Source: Oscillospiraceae bacterium
GTDB taxonomy: Bacteria; Bacillota; Clostridia; Oscillospirales; Oscillospiraceae
DNA length: 64,000 bases
Direction: 5' to 3'
Assembly (NCBI GenBank): GCA_017624915.1
Contig: JAGAMC010000011.1
Coordinates: 1-64,000, forward strand
The translations under genes were made by a program, and so were the position numbers. Below the pieces are notes generated by a model. The model was not told where the DNA came from. It did no database searches and worked only from the letters and a program-made list of their open reading frames with translations. Below, piece by piece: positions 1 to 7,410 of the stretch; position 1 is the stretch's first letter; every line of letters starts with the position of its first letter.

Positions 1-327
1 AGCAGCGGCGGGAGCGGGTGCAGCGGCGGGAACAGGCTCGGCCGCAGGAGCGGCGGCGCCGCCGGGACGCAGAGCGGAGCAGTCCTCGCCCTTGGCGCCG
101 ATGGCGCACACGTTGGTCAGGCAGGGGACCTCGTCACCGTCGTTGAAGAAGATCTCCAGGACCTCGCCCTCGGCGGTGGACTCGCACTCAAAGCTGGACT
201 TGTCAGTCTCGTAGGTGAACAGGATGTCACCCAGCTTGACCGCGTCACCGACCTTTACTTTCCATTCGCCAATGATACAGCTCTCCACAGAGATGCCGGA
301 CTTTGGCATGATGACTGCGTTTGCCAT
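1..327 (-). CDS. 2-oxoacid dehydrogenase E2 acyltransferase, lipoyl domain (partial)
   Basis: The N-terminal 109 residues of a gene that runs off the left edge. It is a biotinyl/lipoyl domain: the lipoylation site is the lysine in ETDKSSFE, at about residue 43, followed by a GEV.EIF..DGDEV strand and then an Ala/Pro-rich linker starting near residue 90. This is the layout of E2 dihydrolipoamide acyltransferases of pyruvate, acetoin or branched-chain oxoacid dehydrogenase complexes, whose swinging lipoyl arm carries acyl groups between E1 and E3. The start ATG (325-327) is preceded by AAGGAGG (335-341). The DeoR gene lies directly upstream, and a lipoate ligase lies at 4.3 kb. Which oxoacid complex it serves cannot be told from this fragment. 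Confidence 0.85.
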   Translation of the reverse strand, partial: MANAVIMPKSGISVESCIIGEWKVKVGDAVKLGDILFTYETDKSSFECESTAEGEVLEIFFNDGDEVPCLTNVCAIGAKGEDCSALRPGGAAAPAAEPVPAAAPAPAAA

Positions 328-345
328 GATATGGCCTCCTTCATA

Positions 346-382
346 AATGTTATAGCTTGTTAAGAATAACATTTTATAACAT
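346..382. promoter_or_regulatory. operator-like TTATAACAT repeats upstream of the E2 gene
   Basis: AT-rich repeats AATGTTATA (346-354) and TAACATTTTATAACAT (367-382) sit just upstream of the E2 gene. Closely similar words occur upstream of the deoR-type gene at 1247-1277. A DeoR-family protein encoded between the two copies is the natural binder (inference). Confidence 0.5.
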
Positions 383-407
383 CCGTGTCAACTGTTTTTT
401 GCCCAAG

Positions 408-457
408 AACAAAGAAAAAGTCCGCACAATATCTGTAAAAACAGATAATGTACGGAC
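408..457 (-). terminator. rho-independent terminator of the DeoR gene
   Basis: Inverted repeat with outer arms GTCCG/CGGAC (420-424, 453-457) and inner arms ATCTGT/ACAGAT (431-436, 441-446). On the minus strand it is followed by TTTTTCTTTGTT. It lies directly after the deoR-type stop codon. Confidence 0.75.
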
Positions 458-468
458 AGATGAGCGGT

Positions 469-1218
469 TTAAAGCAGGGTCACACCGGCGTCTGTAAGGG
501 CCTGAACGAAGGGATCGGGCAGGGGGCCATCGGAAATCAGGCAGTCAACATCCTCCGGCCGGGCAAAGGTGTAGGGCATCAGGCGGCTGAGTTTGCCCCG
601 GTCGCACATGATCACGCTGGTGCGGGCTTTTTGGATGACTTTGTGCTTGACCAGCATGTCGCTTTCGGTGCCGCAGGTGAAGCCGGCTTCCACCGAGCAG
701 CCCGACACGCCGATAAAGGCAAGGTCGATGTTGATCTTCTCCAGCATTTCCAGCGTGTTCTGACCGGACAGGGCCAGATTCTTCCGGTTGATGGCGCCGC
801 AGCAGACGGTGACCACGGGGTTGTGCAGGCGGCACAGCTCCAGGGCGATGGAAGGGCCGGTGGTGAAGATGTTCAGGCTGATGTCAGGCAGGCTGCGGGA
901 CAGGATCAGGTTGGTGGTGCTGGCGTCCAGAAAGATGGAGGTATTGGGCTGGATCAGCTTCAGCGCCTTTTGGGCGATGGCGGTCTTGGCGGAGTTGTTT
1001 TCCCGGGCTCGCTCGTCAAAGCCGGGATCCCCCGTGTGACGCACGGATTTGGCGCCGCCGCGCACCTTGACCACCATGCCGCGGTTCTCCAGTGTCTGCA
1101 GATCCCGGTGAATGGTCATTAAAGACACATCGGGAAACAGCTGCTGGAGCTGTTTGATGGTGACGACATTATTCTGTTCGATAAAACCTAAGATCTGCTC
1201 TTGGCGAATATGGTTCAT
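469..1218 (-). CDS. DeoR/GlpR-family transcriptional regulator
   Basis: A 249-residue repressor with the DeoR layout: an N-terminal winged helix (RQEQILGFIEQNNVVTIKQL, then a recognition helix near SLMTIHRDLQTLENRG) and a C-terminal sugar-phosphate-sensing DeoRC domain with FLDASTTN and AFIGVSG motifs. Such proteins usually repress sugar catabolic operons until a phosphorylated sugar binds. An in-frame TTG at 1230 would add four residues, but ATG 1218 has a GGGGG ribosome site 5-9 nt upstream and gives the usual start. Repeated TTATAACAT words flank the gene on both sides, so it probably controls itself and the downstream E2 operon (inference). The inducer is unknown. Confidence 0.9.
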   Translation of the reverse strand: MNHIRQEQILGFIEQNNVVTIKQLQQLFPDVSLMTIHRDLQTLENRGMVVKVRGGAKSVRHTGDPGFDERARENNSAKTAIAQKALKLIQPNTSIFLDASTTNLILSRSLPDISLNIFTTGPSIALELCRLHNPVVTVCCGAINRKNLALSGQNTLEMLEKINIDLAFIGVSGCSVEAGFTCGTESDMLVKHKVIQKARTSVIMCDRGKLSRLMPYTFARPEDVDCLISDGPLPDPFVQALTDAGVTLL

Positions 1219-1246
1219 GACAGCCCCCAAGTGTTAAAAAATCAAA

Positions 1247-1277
1247 TTTATAACATGAAGATAACACTTTTTAACAT
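1247..1277. promoter_or_regulatory. operator-like repeats upstream of the DeoR gene
   Basis: TTTATAACAT (1247-1256) and ATAACACTTTTTAACAT (1261-1277), matching the words in front of the E2 gene. Probably the autoregulatory site of the DeoR protein. Confidence 0.5.
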
Positions 1278-1336
1278 ACAAGTCAACACCATATTTTGGG
1301 GAAAATAAAATTTTGTGCGCAGATTTTGGGGCAGGA

Positions 1337-1370
1337 CGGAAAAACGCCCGGAGCCGACGGGCTCCGGGCG
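1337..1370 (-). terminator. rho-independent terminator of the SIS gene
   Basis: Eleven-pair GC-rich hairpin (arms 1345-1355 and 1360-1370) followed on the minus strand by TTTTCCGT, 20 bases beyond the SIS stop codon. Confidence 0.75.
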
Positions 1371-1391
1371 CTGGGGATGTAACGTTACAGA

Positions 1392-2003
1392 TCAGATTTT
1401 CAGGGCCTTCTGGTTCAGGCGCTCACCCACGGCTCCGCCGGGATGGATCAGGGCAAACTGCTCGGCCTGATAGCCGGTCTGCTCGATCACAGCGGCCTGC
1501 AGGGCATGGAAGATCATGCACAGGGCGGTGGTGGAGGTGGTGCCCTGTGCATTCCACTTGTCGGTCTCGCGGTTGACGTGCTGCTTGAGCACCACGTCGG
1601 CGGCCAGAGCCAGAGGGGACTCCAGATTCTCGGTCACGGTGATGATGGACACGCCCTTGGCTTTGCAGATGTCCACGATGGGCAGCAGCTCGGCGGTCTT
1701 GCCGCCCCGGGAGGCGAAGATCATCACATCGCCCTTCTGCAGAAAGCCGGTGGCGCCGTGAACGGCCTCAGCGGGGGAGATGAAGCGGGCAGGCCGCTCG
1801 ATGCAGCACATGAGGTGGGCCATATGCTGGCAGATGATGCCGGAATGTCCGCAGCCGCAGGTGCCGATGCGGGGGGCGCTGCTGAGCAGCTCCACAGCCT
1901 TGGCATACTGCTCGCTGTCGAAGAAATCTTTCATTTCATTGATACATGCAGCCTCGATGTCGTAGGCGGCGCGTGCTGCCTCGATGGCTTCGTTTTTGAC
2001 CAT
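1392..2003 (-). CDS. SIS-domain sugar-phosphate isomerase
   Basis: A 203-residue single SIS domain. It shows the sugar-phosphate loop GTCGCGHSGIICQHMAHL near residue 48, the second loop FASRGGKTAELLPIV near residue 96, and the C-terminal HPGGAVGERLN motif typical of KdsD/GutQ/hexulose-phosphate isomerase relatives. Unlike KdsD it has no CBS pair, so the catalytic core stands alone. Proteins of this type interconvert aldose and ketose phosphates. It is transcribed divergently from the triosephosphate-isomerase-like operon, which suggests a joint sugar pathway. The substrate cannot be read from the sequence. Confidence 0.85.
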   Translation of the reverse strand: MVKNEAIEAARAAYDIEAACINEMKDFFDSEQYAKAVELLSSAPRIGTCGCGHSGIICQHMAHLMCCIERPARFISPAEAVHGATGFLQKGDVMIFASRGGKTAELLPIVDICKAKGVSIITVTENLESPLALAADVVLKQHVNRETDKWNAQGTTSTTALCMIFHALQAAVIEQTGYQAEQFALIHPGGAVGERLNQKALKI

Positions 2004-2155
2004 AGTATATCACTCCTGTTAAGCTTTGATTGGTGCAGCGAGCGCAAAAGAGCAAACTCACGGTGCAATTATACACGATGTTTGCCGGTTTGGACAGCAA
2101 ATTTTAAAAAAAGCTGGAATAACAGGAAAAATTTCGAAAAGGAGGGGAAAAGCGA

Positions 2156-2184
2156 TTGACTATTTCACAAGCACAACCTATAAT
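2156..2184 (+). promoter_or_regulatory. sigma-A promoter of the TIM/YjbQ operon
   Basis: TTGACT (2156-2161), 17-bp spacer, TATAAT (2179-2184), 28 bases before the TIM start codon. Confidence 0.8.
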
Positions 2185-2211
2185 ATTTGCGAAAGAAAGG
2201 AGGGACACACA

Positions 2212-2910
2212 ATGAAAAAGTGTTCCATCAAGGCTCCGTTTTTTGAGATCGGCCCCAAGTCCTACCTGTACGGACAGGACGTGATCGATCTGGCCATCGC
2301 TGCGGATGCCGCTTCTGAAAAGTATGATGTTGATATCATCTTCACCACCCCCGTGGTGGAGATCGCCCGGGTCAAGGCGGCTACCAAGCGGCTGCACGTC
2401 TTTGCCCCCCACATGGACCCCATCTATCCCGGCCGCGGTCTGGCGGATATCCTGCCCGAGTCTCTGGTAGCTGCCGGCGCAGAGGGCGTTATGCTCAACC
2501 ATGTGGAGAAGCCCGTCACCTTCGAGGTGCTGCAGGAGACCATCAAGCGCGCCGAGGAAGTGGGTCTGACCACCATCGTGTGTGCCGACTCCATGGCCGA
2601 CGCCAGCAAGATCGCCACCCTGAACCCCGATATCATCGTTGCTGAGCCCTCTGAGCTCATCGGAACCGGTGTCAGCGTGGGCCCCGAGTACGTCAAGGCT
2701 GCCACCGACGCGGTGAAGAATGTGAACGAGAACATTCTGGTGCTCACCGCCGCCGGCATTGCCAACGGTGAGGACGTCTACAACACCATCATCGCCGGCG
2801 CCGACGCCACCGGTTCTTCTTCCGGCGTTGCCAAGGCCGCCGACCGTGCCGCCATGGTGGACGAGATGATCGCCGCCGTGCGCAAGGCCTGGGACGAGCG
2901 TCACAACTGA
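2212..2910 (+). CDS. archaeal-type triosephosphate isomerase family protein
   Basis: A 232-residue TIM barrel that resembles the short archaeal triosephosphate isomerases more than the bacterial 250-residue TpiA. Likely catalytic residues are Lys16 (GPKSY), His97 (LNHVEKP) and Glu145 (VAEPSELIGTG), with the phosphate loop GADATGSSSG at 197-204. The start is ATG 2212, preceded by AAAGGAGGG; upstream in-frame ATGs lack a site and homology. It heads an operon with YjbQ, Rpe and lipoate ligase, and is divergent from a SIS isomerase, so it may act on a tetrulose or other sugar phosphate in a dedicated pathway rather than be the glycolytic enzyme (inference). The fold is secure, the substrate is not. 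Confidence 0.85.
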   Translation: MKKCSIKAPFFEIGPKSYLYGQDVIDLAIAADAASEKYDVDIIFTTPVVEIARVKAATKRLHVFAPHMDPIYPGRGLADILPESLVAAGAEGVMLNHVEKPVTFEVLQETIKRAEEVGLTTIVCADSMADASKIATLNPDIIVAEPSELIGTGVSVGPEYVKAATDAVKNVNENILVLTAAGIANGEDVYNTIIAGADATGSSSGVAKAADRAAMVDEMIAAVRKAWDERHN

Positions 2911-2957
2911 GTCAATACATATTTTTACAATAAACAAACTATCCGGAGGTAATTAAA

Positions 2958-3578
2958 ATGGAATTCAAGGTTTATCAGAAGGAAATTGAGCTGCAGTCCC
3001 GTGGTTGGATCCCCACCTTCCATGACATCTCTACCGACGTTATGAAGATCGTGGAGGAGTCCGGCGTGAAGAACGGCACCGTGTGCATCGCTTCCCACCA
3101 CACCACCTGCTCCGTTATGATCCAGGAGTGCTCCCACGACTTCGACACCTTCGATCTGGAGTACCTGCAGCACGATCTGCTGGACATCATGCGCAAGATG
3201 ATCCCCGACTACACCAACGAGGGCGACTATCGTCATCCCGGCCCCGTGCACGCCCAGTTCGGCCGCTACGTCAACGAGCCCGGCAACTTCACCAGCATGA
3301 ACACCGACGGTCACCTGCGCTCCGTCTTCTTCGGCCGCAGCGAGACCATGACCATCAAGGACGGCAAGCTGGACGGCGGCGAGTTCGCCCACATCTACTT
3401 CATCGACTGGGACCACGTCCGCGCCCGTCACCGTCAGGCCAACATCACCGTCATGGGCACCACCGAGGATGTCAACGACCGCAAGTACAACGGCGGCGAG
3501 GTGGTCAACACTCTGCGTAAGTTCTCCGACGAGGAGAAGGCTTACATGGAGCAGTACGACGAGTGGAAGAAGCGCTAA
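2958..3578 (+). CDS. YjbQ/UPF0047-family protein, extended form
   Basis: A 206-residue protein with the UPF0047 core: the SHHTTCSVMIQEC box near residue 47, a Tyr/His-rich middle segment with GDYRHPGPVHAQF near 93, and a final strand IDWDHVRARHRQANITVMG. YjbQ of E. coli is about 138 residues and shows weak thiamine-phosphate synthase activity, with the true role unsettled. This copy is about 65 residues longer. It follows the TIM-like gene by 47 bp with a GGAGGT ribosome site. Repeated pairing with sugar-phosphate isomerases suggests a role in that pathway rather than thiamine synthesis (inference). Confidence 0.8.
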   Translation: MEFKVYQKEIELQSRGWIPTFHDISTDVMKIVEESGVKNGTVCIASHHTTCSVMIQECSHDFDTFDLEYLQHDLLDIMRKMIPDYTNEGDYRHPGPVHAQFGRYVNEPGNFTSMNTDGHLRSVFFGRSETMTIKDGKLDGGEFAHIYFIDWDHVRARHRQANITVMGTTEDVNDRKYNGGEVVNTLRKFSDEEKAYMEQYDEWKKR

Positions 3579-3598
3579 GCTCCACATAGAAAAATTGA

Positions 3599-3632
3599 AA
3601 AGGGCTTGTCTCGTCTGGGACAAGCCCTTTTT
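3599..3632 (+). terminator. rho-independent terminator after the YjbQ gene
   Basis: AAAGGGCTTGTC/GACAAGCCCTTT hairpin followed by a T run (through 3633), located between the YjbQ and rpe genes. It may be a partial terminator, because the genes downstream lie close by. Confidence 0.75.
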
Positions 3633-3650
3633 CCCTAAGGAGGAACTGTT

Positions 3651-4319
3651 ATGAATATCAAGATCGCGCCGTCTTTGTTTGCGGCCAACTTTGCATACCT
3701 TGCCGATGACGTGAAGAAGATCGCCGGCGCGGAGTATATCCATGTGGATGTTATGGACGGCCATTTCGTCCCAAACTTTGGCATCGCCCCCCACATCATT
3801 CAGGCCATCCGCCCCCTGACCGGGCAGGTGCTGGATGTGCATCTGATGATCACCGAGCCCATCCGCTATGTGGATGTGTTCTGCAATGCCGGCGCGGACA
3901 TCGTCACCGTCCATGTGGAGAGCGATACGGAAGAGAACATCCACGCCGCGCTGGACAAGATCCGCGCCAACGGCAAAAAGGCGGGCGTGGTGGTCAAGCC
4001 CAACACACCGGCTGAGGCCATCCTGCCTTTTATCGAAAAGTGCGATATGGTGTTGGTCATGACGGTGGAGCCCGGCTTCGGCGGTCAGAAGTTCATGGCC
4101 CACATGATGCCCAAGGTGGCCCGGATCCGCGCCCTGCTGGACCGGTACAACCCCGCCTGCGAGCTGGAGGTGGACGGCGGCGTGGACCTGACCACCAGTC
4201 TGGAGTGCGTCAAGGCCGGCGCCAATGTGCTTGTGGCGGGCAGTTCCGTCTATAAGGCGGCCGACCCCGCCCGGTGCATCGCCGATATGCGCCGGCAGTG
4301 CGCCGACGCGGTGAAATAA
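3651..4319 (+). CDS. rpe: ribulose-phosphate 3-epimerase
   Basis: A 222-residue TIM-barrel epimerase that interconverts D-ribulose 5-phosphate and D-xylulose 5-phosphate, or a ketohexose-phosphate relative. It shows the family signatures: APSLFAANFA at the N-terminus, the metal site HVDVMDGHFVPN near residue 32, DVHLMI near 65, the flexible loop VEPGFGGQKF near 140, and DGGV/GSSVY phosphate-binding strands at the C-terminus. Full family length. The ribosome site AAGGAGG (3638-3644) sits right after the terminator. The stop codon is 1 bp from the lipoate ligase start, so the two are translationally linked. An allulose-type epimerase is an alternative, given the catabolic context. Confidence 0.93.
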   Translation: MNIKIAPSLFAANFAYLADDVKKIAGAEYIHVDVMDGHFVPNFGIAPHIIQAIRPLTGQVLDVHLMITEPIRYVDVFCNAGADIVTVHVESDTEENIHAALDKIRANGKKAGVVVKPNTPAEAILPFIEKCDMVLVMTVEPGFGGQKFMAHMMPKVARIRALLDRYNPACELEVDGGVDLTTSLECVKAGANVLVAGSSVYKAADPARCIADMRRQCADAVK

Positions 4320-4320
4320 G

Positions 4321-5301
4321 ATGATCGACAAACTTGCGTGCTTTCATGGTGCGGGTACCGATCCCTATGAGAATCTGGCTGTTGAGCAGTATCTGCTGGA
4401 GAGCGCAGAGCCGGGGACCTGTATCCTCTACCTGTGGCAGAATGAGAATACTGTGGTCATCGGCCGCAATCAGAATGCGTGGAAGGAGTGCCGCGTTTCA
4501 CTGCTGGAGGGGGACGGAGGGCGTTTGGCCCGCCGTCTGTCCGGAGGGGGTGCGGTGTTCCACGATCTGGGAAACCTGAACTTTACCTTTCTGGTGCATG
4601 AGGAGGACTACGACCTTGACCGGCAGCTTTCCGTCATCGAAACAGCCTGCCGATCCATTGGTCTGCAGACGGAGCGTTCCGGACGCAACGACGTGCTGGC
4701 CGGGGGGCGCAAGTTTTCCGGGAATGCCTTCTATCACAGCAAGGGCAGGGCATACCACCATGGGACTCTGCTCATCAGCACCGATGAGGAGCGCATGGGC
4801 CGTTATCTCAGCCCCTCCAAGGCAAAGCTGCAGGCCAAGGGGGTGGACTCGGTGCGCTCCCGGGTGGTCAACCTGAGCAGTTTGCAGCCCGGTCTGACCT
4901 GTGAGGAGATGGCACGGGCCATGGAGACGGCCTTTGGACAGGTATATGGCCTGCCTGTGGAGAAATATGCACCGGACAGACTGGATCGGGCCTATATTGC
5001 CCGGCTTCGGGAACGAAACGCGGGTGCGGACTGGCTGTACGGTCCCCGGCTGCCCCTGAGTCTGGAGTGCGAAGGCCGCTTTGACTGGGGCGGCGTGCAG
5101 CTGCAGATGCAGGTGGAATCGGGCATTGTGGTGGGGGCAAAGGTCTACTCTGACGCTATGGAGTGGGATATTGCCCCGACACTGGAGCAGGCCCTGCTGG
5201 GCAGTCGGTTTTCCGCCGCCGACCTGTGCCGCAGGATACATCAACGCGGTGTGGCCCACGCCGGGGATCTGTGTGAACTGTTGGAACAGCAGCAGCTCTG
5301 A
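4321..5301 (+). CDS. lplA: lipoate-protein ligase A
   Basis: A 326-residue ligase that activates lipoate with ATP and transfers it to the lysine of lipoyl domains. It has the N-terminal BPL/LplA catalytic fold with RRLSGGGAVFHD near residue 72, GRNDVLAGGRKFSGNAFY near 120, and HHGTLL near 148, followed by the accessory C-terminal domain from about residue 245. It starts 1 bp after the rpe stop, so it belongs to the same operon. Its presence fits the E2 lipoyl domain encoded at the left edge, and it is probably the dedicated ligase for that complex (inference). Confidence 0.92.
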   Translation: MIDKLACFHGAGTDPYENLAVEQYLLESAEPGTCILYLWQNENTVVIGRNQNAWKECRVSLLEGDGGRLARRLSGGGAVFHDLGNLNFTFLVHEEDYDLDRQLSVIETACRSIGLQTERSGRNDVLAGGRKFSGNAFYHSKGRAYHHGTLLISTDEERMGRYLSPSKAKLQAKGVDSVRSRVVNLSSLQPGLTCEEMARAMETAFGQVYGLPVEKYAPDRLDRAYIARLRERNAGADWLYGPRLPLSLECEGRFDWGGVQLQMQVESGIVVGAKVYSDAMEWDIAPTLEQALLGSRFSAADLCRRIHQRGVAHAGDLCELLEQQQL

Positions 5302-5361
5302 CAGAGAATTTTAAGGACGGGAGAAGGAGGCTGGCCGGGCAGAGCCCGCCGTTGAAGAGCC

Positions 5362-6174
5362 ATGATAACAGGAACCTTTGAAGATCGGCCTAAACCTCTG
5401 ACTATGTATCACGCCGGCCGGATGCACGCGTACCCGCTGACGTTCCACAACCATGTGGAGCTGATCTATGTGCGGGAGGGGGAACTGTCATTGGCTGTGG
5501 ATGGGCACAGCACCACCCTGCATACGGGGGATCTGTCCATCTGCTTTCCCTACATGCTCCACCAGTCCGAGGCTGCCGATGCCAAGGTGCTGGTGCTGGT
5601 GTTCGACCCGGCTTTGTGCGTGGGAATGATCAACACCCTCAGCACCAGCAAGCCGGCAGATCCCTTTTTGCGCCGGGAGCAGATCCCTGCCATCGTGCCC
5701 CAGCTGCTGGAGGGCCTGTGGGAGCGGGTGAAGGCGGGACACGGGGAGGATGCGGTGATCACGCCGGCCTATCTCACCGTCTTGATGGGTGAGATCGTCC
5801 AGCGGCAGACCCTTGTTGAGCAGCCCCTGAACGAACTGTCCCTCAGCCGCCAGATCCTCAGCTACTGTATGCGCAACTACCGGCAGGATCTGTCTCTGGA
5901 TTCGGTGGCGCAGGCTCTGGCCATCAGCAGGACTCAGGCGGCCCGGACGTTCCAGCGGCTGGAACTGAATTTCCGCAGCTATCTCAACGACCTGCGGATC
6001 TCCGCGGCCCGGCAGCTGCTGACACAGACCAACCGGCCCATTACCGACATCGTATACGAAAGCGGCTTTGTCAATCAGGGTACATTTAACCGCCTGTTTT
6101 TAAAAAGCTGCGGCATGACGCCCCGGGAATACCGGGCACGCCATGGGGACGAAGGTGCGGGATCGGACAAGTAA
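5362..6174 (+). CDS. AraC-family regulator with cupin sensor
   Basis: A 270-residue regulator. An N-terminal cupin-type arm (FHNHVELIYVREGELSLAVDG, residues about 29-49, then HTGDLSICFPYMLHQ) probably binds a sugar-derived ligand. The C-terminus carries two AraC helix-turn-helix motifs (SLDSVAQALAISRTQAARTF and ITDIVYESGFVNQGTFNRLF). The first ATG (5362) has a poor ribosome site: GGAGG lies about 35 nt upstream, with a small hairpin between. Translation may therefore be weak or start at the ATG for Met15. It lies between the rpe/lplA unit and the NagB-like/NagA-like genes and probably activates one or both (inference). Confidence 0.88.
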   Translation: MITGTFEDRPKPLTMYHAGRMHAYPLTFHNHVELIYVREGELSLAVDGHSTTLHTGDLSICFPYMLHQSEAADAKVLVLVFDPALCVGMINTLSTSKPADPFLRREQIPAIVPQLLEGLWERVKAGHGEDAVITPAYLTVLMGEIVQRQTLVEQPLNELSLSRQILSYCMRNYRQDLSLDSVAQALAISRTQAARTFQRLELNFRSYLNDLRISAARQLLTQTNRPITDIVYESGFVNQGTFNRLFLKSCGMTPREYRARHGDEGAGSDK

Positions 6175-6184
6175 ATGTATCTGC

Positions 6185-6212
6185 GGCGCCCGGCGGTCAT
6201 CCGCCGGGCGCC
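6185..6212 (+). terminator. GC-rich hairpin after the AraC gene
   Basis: Perfect 12-bp inverted repeat GGCGCCCGGCGG/CCGCCGGGCGCC with a TCAT loop, 10 bases after the stop codon. The T run is weak. Confidence 0.6.
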
Positions 6213-6290
6213 TGTGGTTGTATGGCAAGAAAAGGGGATATTTGGGAGAAAAACGGAGGCAGAAAGCTAAGATAAGGGGACAGCTTGTCC

Positions 6291-6319
6291 TTGCAAAGGG
6301 TGAAAATCTGTGATAAAAT
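6291..6319 (+). promoter_or_regulatory. promoter of the NagB-like gene
   Basis: TTGCAA (6291-6296), 17-bp spacer, TAAAAT (6314-6319), 34 bases before the start codon. Confidence 0.65.
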
Positions 6320-6353
6320 CAAATTACCATTATTTTGGAAAGGAATGATCCCA

Positions 6354-7319
6354 ATGATTAAAGTTGATCCCGCAACCAAGTTTGACTTCCAGCCTGCGGA
6401 CTTTGTGCCCTTCAAGGATAAAGAGGTCTGCGAGCGCGTGCGCAAGCTCAGCGGCAAGGATCTGGAGAAGCGCGAGGATTGGTGGCATCCCGAATTTGAC
6501 GTCAAGGTCATGATGAACCCCCATCCCGTGCTGATCGCCACCCTGTTTGCCCGCCTGAAGGAAGCTGCCGAGGCCGGCCGCCCCTTCTCCATGATCCTGG
6601 GCAACCCCGAGCCCGACACCTACATCCCTCTGGCTCAGCTGATCAACTACTTCCAGGTGGACTGCTCCAAGGTCTCTCTGTTCGCTGAGGACGAGTGGGC
6701 CGATCAGGACGGCAACATCGCCCCTGTCACCTACGAGGCCGGCTTTGCTCACTCCATGCTGAAGTACCTGTACTATCAGATCGACCCCAAGCTGCGCATG
6801 CCTCTGGAGAACGTCTACTATCCCACCAACGAGAACATCAACGATTACTCCAAGATCATCCACGAGGTTTCCGGCGGCGGTGCCGACATCGCCTCCACCT
6901 CCCCCGGCTGGACCGGCCACATGGCTTTCGTGGATCCCATCCCCGAGTTCATGGGCAGCGGCGACATCGAGGAGTGGCTGAACCAGCCCGCCAAGATCGT
7001 CACCCTGCACCCCATGACCATCATGCAGAACTCCCTGAACGGCACCTTCGGCCAGTCCGGTGACATCGCCAACGTGCCTCCCAAGGCCGCTACCATCGGT
7101 CCTCTGGACGTGATGCGCGCCAAGGAGCGTATCGAGGTCCATGCTCTGGCTACCTGCGGCACCTTCTCCAGCTGGCAGAGAATGATCTCCCGCCTGGTCA
7201 CCCACGGCCCCATCACTCCTCTGATCCCCAGCACCATGCTGCAGACCAAGAAGACTCAGGTCTACATCAGCGAAGAGCTGGCTGCTCCCTTCGAGTGCTG
7301 GGAGAAGGTCGGCTACTGA
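6354..7319 (+). CDS. divergent glucosamine-6-phosphate deaminase-like protein
   Basis: A 321-residue member of the NagB/6-phosphogluconolactonase-like Rossmann family: MILGNPEPDTYIPLAQLIN (about 79-97) aligns with the NagB phosphate-loop region, and SLFAEDEW with its acidic F.DEY box. C-terminal strands contain an HPMTIMQNSLNGTFG stretch. It is about 60-80 residues longer than NagB, and the canonical catalytic DEY/HxH set is not clearly kept, so the reaction could differ. ATG 6354 is chosen because GGAAAGGA lies at proper spacing; ATG 6345 is too close. Its partner just downstream is a NagA-like amidohydrolase, which suggests deacetylation followed by deamination or isomerisation of an amino-sugar phosphate (inference). 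Confidence 0.7.
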   Translation: MIKVDPATKFDFQPADFVPFKDKEVCERVRKLSGKDLEKREDWWHPEFDVKVMMNPHPVLIATLFARLKEAAEAGRPFSMILGNPEPDTYIPLAQLINYFQVDCSKVSLFAEDEWADQDGNIAPVTYEAGFAHSMLKYLYYQIDPKLRMPLENVYYPTNENINDYSKIIHEVSGGGADIASTSPGWTGHMAFVDPIPEFMGSGDIEEWLNQPAKIVTLHPMTIMQNSLNGTFGQSGDIANVPPKAATIGPLDVMRAKERIEVHALATCGTFSSWQRMISRLVTHGPITPLIPSTMLQTKKTQVYISEELAAPFECWEKVGY

Positions 7320-7353
7320 TCAGCCCGCTTGCGGCAGCAAGCTAAAACACTGG

Positions 7354-7391
7354 AAAACGGCCGCATAGCTGCTATGCGGCCGTTTTATTAT
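7354..7391 (+). terminator. rho-independent terminator between NagB-like and NagA-like genes
   Basis: GGCCGCATAG/CTATGCGGCC hairpin with outer AAAAC/GTTTT arms and an AT-rich tail. The next gene starts only 20 bases later, so it probably attenuates rather than fully separates the two. Confidence 0.8.
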
Positions 7392-7410
7392 TATGCGAGA
7401 GGTGATACCA

